NCBI RefSeq assembly: GCF_003594935.2
Contig: NZ_CP043342.1
Location: 1,240,001-1,304,000, forward strand
From: Enterobacter huaxiensis
Lineage (GTDB): Bacteria > Pseudomonadota > Gammaproteobacteria > Enterobacterales > Enterobacteriaceae
Direction: 5' to 3'
Length of the DNA stretch: 64,000 nucleotides
The notes under the pieces are model-generated. The model saw nothing but the letters and a program-made list of their open reading frames with translations. It did no database searches and had not been told where the DNA came from. A program made the translations under genes and the position numbers. How positions within the stretch are numbered: the first letter of the stretch is position 1; the number at the start of each line of letters is the position of its first letter. Positions 61,701-64,000 of the stretch are shown here, piece by piece.

Positions 61701-61922
61701 ATGACGATTACCTGCCCGGAATGCCAGGCACCGCTTGATCCTCAGAATGGGGTAGCGCACTGCGAAAGCTGTAATAAGGATATTGCGCTCGAGGCCCGCT
61801 GCCCGGAGTGTCATCAGCCACTCCAGGTATTAAAAGCCTGCGGGGCGGTGGACTATTTCTGCCAGAACGGCCACGGTCTTATCTCTAAAAAACGCGTGGA
61901 GTTTGTTCGGGCCGAAGGCTAA
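61701..61922 (+). CDS. yfgJ: YfgJ, small zinc-ribbon protein
   Basis: A 73-residue protein similar to E. coli YfgJ (71 aa), with CPECQAPLDPQNG, CESC, CPECHQPLQVLKACG and the C-terminal YFCQNGHGLISKKRVEF. The CxxC pairs form zinc ribbons. Function unknown. In E. coli it lies between der and xseA, as here after the accessory genes. It overlaps the convergent emfourin-like gene by four bases. Confidence 0.9.
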   Translation: MTITCPECQAPLDPQNGVAHCESCNKDIALEARCPECHQPLQVLKACGAVDYFCQNGHGLISKKRVEFVRAEG

Positions 61923-62269
61923 TCACACACGCAGCCTTCGCCTTTCTTCCACAGCTCGACCAGCGACTCGGGCGCTTCCTGCTCCGGTACCAGCACGATG
62001 ATATCGGCGTAGTGCGCCTGATTTTGCCCGGTCCAGATAATCTGGATGCGGAAATAGCGCTGGTCACCGCTGCCGGGTGACGAGGCCTGCCCCGGCGGCT
62101 GGCCGCGCGGAAAGGCCTGCTCCAGGATGCTCACCAGGCGCTGGCGCTGGGCCTCATTGAGCGAGGAGAGCGCGATGGTGCGCTGCCCGCTCAGCTTAGG
62201 AATAAAAGCGACGCCGCCTTCCCGGGCCAGCTCAACCACGGCGTCATCCGTCAGTTCCGGAACCTGCAT
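61919..62269 (-). CDS. Emfourin-like inhibitor of M4 metalloprotease
   Basis: A 116-residue protein without a signal peptide. It matches in size and position the emfourin (M4in) family of protealysin inhibitors known from Serratia, encoded just after protealysin-like protease genes. The N-terminal PELTDDAVVELAREGGVAFIPKL and central RYFRIQIIWTGQNQAHYADIIV stretches are visible. Its ATG directly abuts the protease stop (TAAATG), so the two are translationally coupled. It would bind the protease within the cell or on release. Confidence 0.8.
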   Translation of the reverse strand: MQVPELTDDAVVELAREGGVAFIPKLSGQRTIALSSLNEAQRQRLVSILEQAFPRGQPPGQASSPGSGDQRYFRIQIIWTGQNQAHYADIIVLVPEQEAPESLVELWKKGEGCVCD

Positions 62270-63289
62270 TTACAGCACTCCCACCTGTTCCCAGGCTTGT
62301 TTTATGGCCGCCCCAACGCCGCTGCCGGATCGTTTCTCTCCGTGCGCTATCGTCAGTTTTGCGAAGGCCTCAAAATCCGCATCCTGCGCCAGATTGCGAT
62401 CGCAAACCGTGTCGTACCAGGCATAACCCGCTTTTTCCCATGCGTAGCCGCCGATTGCCGTCGCCGCCAGGTAAAACGCCCGGTTGGGGATGCCGGAGTT
62501 CAGATGCACGCCGCCGTTATCCTCGCGCGTTTTAATAAAATCTTTCATGTGCGCGGGCTGCGGATCTTTGCCGAGCAGCGGATCGTCATAGGCGGTGCCC
62601 GGCTCAGACATCGAGCGCAGCCCTTTGCCGTTGATCCCTTTCGCCAGCAGCCCTTCGCCAATGAGCCAGTCTGCTTTATCGGCGGTTTGCTTCAGATGGT
62701 ATTGCTTCACCAGCGAGCCAAATACGTCTGAGAGAGATTCATTTAGCGCGCCCGACTGTTCAAAATAGATAAGCCCGGCCTCGGTTTCGGTCACGCCGTG
62801 GCTCAGCTCGTGCGCCACCACGTCGATGGCGATGGTAAAGCGGTTGAAGATTTCCCCGTCACCGTCGCCAAAGACCATCTGCTGACCGTTCCAGAAGGCG
62901 TTCTGATATTCCCGACCGTAGTGAACGGTGCCGGTTAAAATAAGCCCTTTATTATCGAGCGAATCACGCTGATATTCTTTCCAGAAGAAATCATGGGTGA
63001 TACCCAGATAATCGTAGGCTTCATCCACCGCCACATCGCCGTTCGACGGCTGGCCTTCGTAACGCACCTGTGTTCCCGGCAGCTCCTGGGTCTGCTTCGC
63101 GTCATAAATATCGCGCTCAAGCTGCCCGGCTTTATTGACGTGCGGGGCGGCAGGTTTGCCCGGCATATGCGCCATCAGCGTTTGTACATGGGTTAGAGTC
63201 TGGCGCGCGCAGCGCTGCTGCGGCTCGGAACCGCTTTCGATAATACGACGAAGAATATAAGGGGGTATAACGCTATGAAGATGGGGCAT
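62270..63289 (-). CDS. Protealysin-like M4 metalloprotease
   Basis: A 339-residue thermolysin-family protease with a short propeptide (about 1-50) carrying SVIPPYILRRI, the marker of the protealysin-like group, and no classical signal peptide. The zinc site is HELSH at 160-164, third ligand Glu184 in NESLSD, and catalytic His262 in GGVHLNSG. Serratia protealysin (about 341 aa) cleaves actin and other host proteins and promotes invasion. The gene is upstream of the emfourin-like gene and 58 bases from xseA. Confidence 0.92.
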   Translation of the reverse strand: MPHLHSVIPPYILRRIIESGSEPQQRCARQTLTHVQTLMAHMPGKPAAPHVNKAGQLERDIYDAKQTQELPGTQVRYEGQPSNGDVAVDEAYDYLGITHDFFWKEYQRDSLDNKGLILTGTVHYGREYQNAFWNGQQMVFGDGDGEIFNRFTIAIDVVAHELSHGVTETEAGLIYFEQSGALNESLSDVFGSLVKQYHLKQTADKADWLIGEGLLAKGINGKGLRSMSEPGTAYDDPLLGKDPQPAHMKDFIKTREDNGGVHLNSGIPNRAFYLAATAIGGYAWEKAGYAWYDTVCDRNLAQDADFEAFAKLTIAHGEKRSGSGVGAAIKQAWEQVGVL

Positions 63290-63347
63290 GCTGCTCTCCT
63301 TATTAAAAAAGGGAATAGCAGCAGTATAGTAATTAACCGGCGAAGTA

Positions 63348-64000
63348 TTATCCGGTTTTTCGCTGACGCGTCTTTTTCACCGGCTTAACGGCTTTCACTT
63401 CGCTCTCAACCCAGCCGTCTGACAGACGCGTCGTCAGCACATCACCGGTTTTCACCTGTTTGGCCTGCTTCAGCACTTTACCATCCGTCGCGGTGGTGAC
63501 GCTGTAGCCGCGCGCCAGGGTGGAGAGTGGGCTGACTGCTTCGAGATGGGTCACCGCGTTGCCAAAGCGTTCGCGGGTGGTGCTCAGCCGGGCGCGGATA
63601 TTGTCGGCCAGACGATACTCAAGCTGCTGGATGCGCGTTTGCGCACGATAAATCTTCGGCTGCGGGTTCTGCTGGTTGAGGCGCTGAGCCGCGCGCTGCT
63701 GGCGCGTTACCGCGCGCTTAAGCTGGTTATCCAGCGCAACGTTCATGCGCTGACGCAGACGCTCCAGCACGGTTTGCTGGCGTGCAAGGCGCAGCTGGGG
63801 GTGCTGCTGCTGCAGGCGATGATGGATTTGGGTGAAGCGGCGTGTGCGATTCGCGAGGAAGTAGTCCATCGCCATCTCAAGACGCTGCTGGCCGTTTTGA
63901 ATTTGACGCAGCAGCTCCAGCTGATTGCGGCTGACCACTTCCGCCGCTGCGGATGGCGTAGGCGCTCGCAGATCGGCAACAAAATCAGCGATCGTCACAT
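63348..64000 (-). CDS. xseA: Exodeoxyribonuclease VII large subunit, C-terminal part (partial)
   Basis: The gene runs off the right end of the window; 217 codons of the 3' part are seen (E. coli XseA 456 aa). It includes the conserved [25 protein letters not shown], a long basic coiled-coil region, and the C-terminal [18 protein letters not shown] domain. Exonuclease VII degrades single-stranded DNA in both directions. The stop is at 63348. Confidence 0.96.
   Translation of the reverse strand, partial: VTIADFVADLRAPTPSAAAEVVSRNQLELLRQIQNGQQRLEMAMDYFLANRTRRFTQIHHRLQQQHPQLRLARQQTVLERLRQRMNVALDNQLKRAVTRQQRAAQRLNQQNPQPKIYRAQTRIQQLEYRLADNIRARLSTTRERFGNAVTHLEAVSPLSTLARGYSVTTATDGKVLKQAKQVKTGDVLTTRLSDGWVESEVKAVKPVKKTRQRKTG

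Overview
This window is chromosomal DNA of a gamma-proteobacterium of the family Enterobacteriaceae, most like the Enterobacter/Lelliottia group (genus inferred, not proven). Most proteins are near matches, from memory, to Escherichia coli K-12 proteins. The backbone pdxJ-acpS-yfhL-yfhH-pgpC-tadA-mltF-purL-glmY-glrK-qseG-glrR-glnB-hmp-glyA ... suhB-trmJ-isc-pepB-sseB-sseA-yfhM-pbpC-ndk-rlmN-rodZ-ispG-hisS-yfgM-bamB-der-yfgJ-xseA follows the E. coli 55-57 minute region, inverted. Coding density is high. I see no rRNA, tRNA, prophage, insertion sequence or CRISPR array.

Layout. 1-6.7 kb: ends of pyridoxine and acyl-carrier-protein synthesis genes, a ferredoxin, a MurNAc-6-phosphate module (RpiR regulator divergent from murQ and a PTS transporter), pgpC, tadA and mltF. 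6.9-15.3 kb: purL with a PurR box, the GlmY small RNA with its sigma-54/sigma-70 promoter and three GlrR sites, the glrK-qseG-glrR operon and glnB. 15.3-24.6 kb: hmp and glyA sharing a regulatory interval, yphA, hcaT, csiE, a DUF1007/NicO metal-transport pair, suhB and trmJ. 24.7-32.6 kb: the complete iscRSUA-hscBA-fdx-iscX operon with two tandem IscR sites, pepB and sseB.

32.6-44.9 kb: an alpha-glucoside PTS system (EIICB plus GH4 6-phospho-alpha-glucosidase and an RpiR regulator) is wrapped around sseA, followed by the alpha-2-macroglobulin/PBP1C pair yfhM-pbpC. 44.9-49.6 kb: a DMSO-reductase-like operon behind a perfect FNR box, with a polyferredoxin as fourth gene. 49.7-58.7 kb: ndk, rlmN, rodZ, ispG, hisS, yfgM, bamB, der. 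59-64 kb: a POT-family peptide transporter and a Gfo/Idh oxidoreductase, then yfgJ, a protealysin-like metalloprotease with its emfourin-type inhibitor, and the 3' part of xseA.

The accessory material (murQP, DUF1007/NicO, alpha-glucoside cassette, dms-like operon, POT/Gfo-Idh, protealysin/emfourin) sits at boundaries between conserved backbone genes. None looks like a wholly new system. The most interesting points are the split alpha-glucoside locus coupled to sseA, the dms-like operon with its unusual polyferredoxin, and the protease-inhibitor pair. Similarity statements rest on recalled family sequences; no database search was run.
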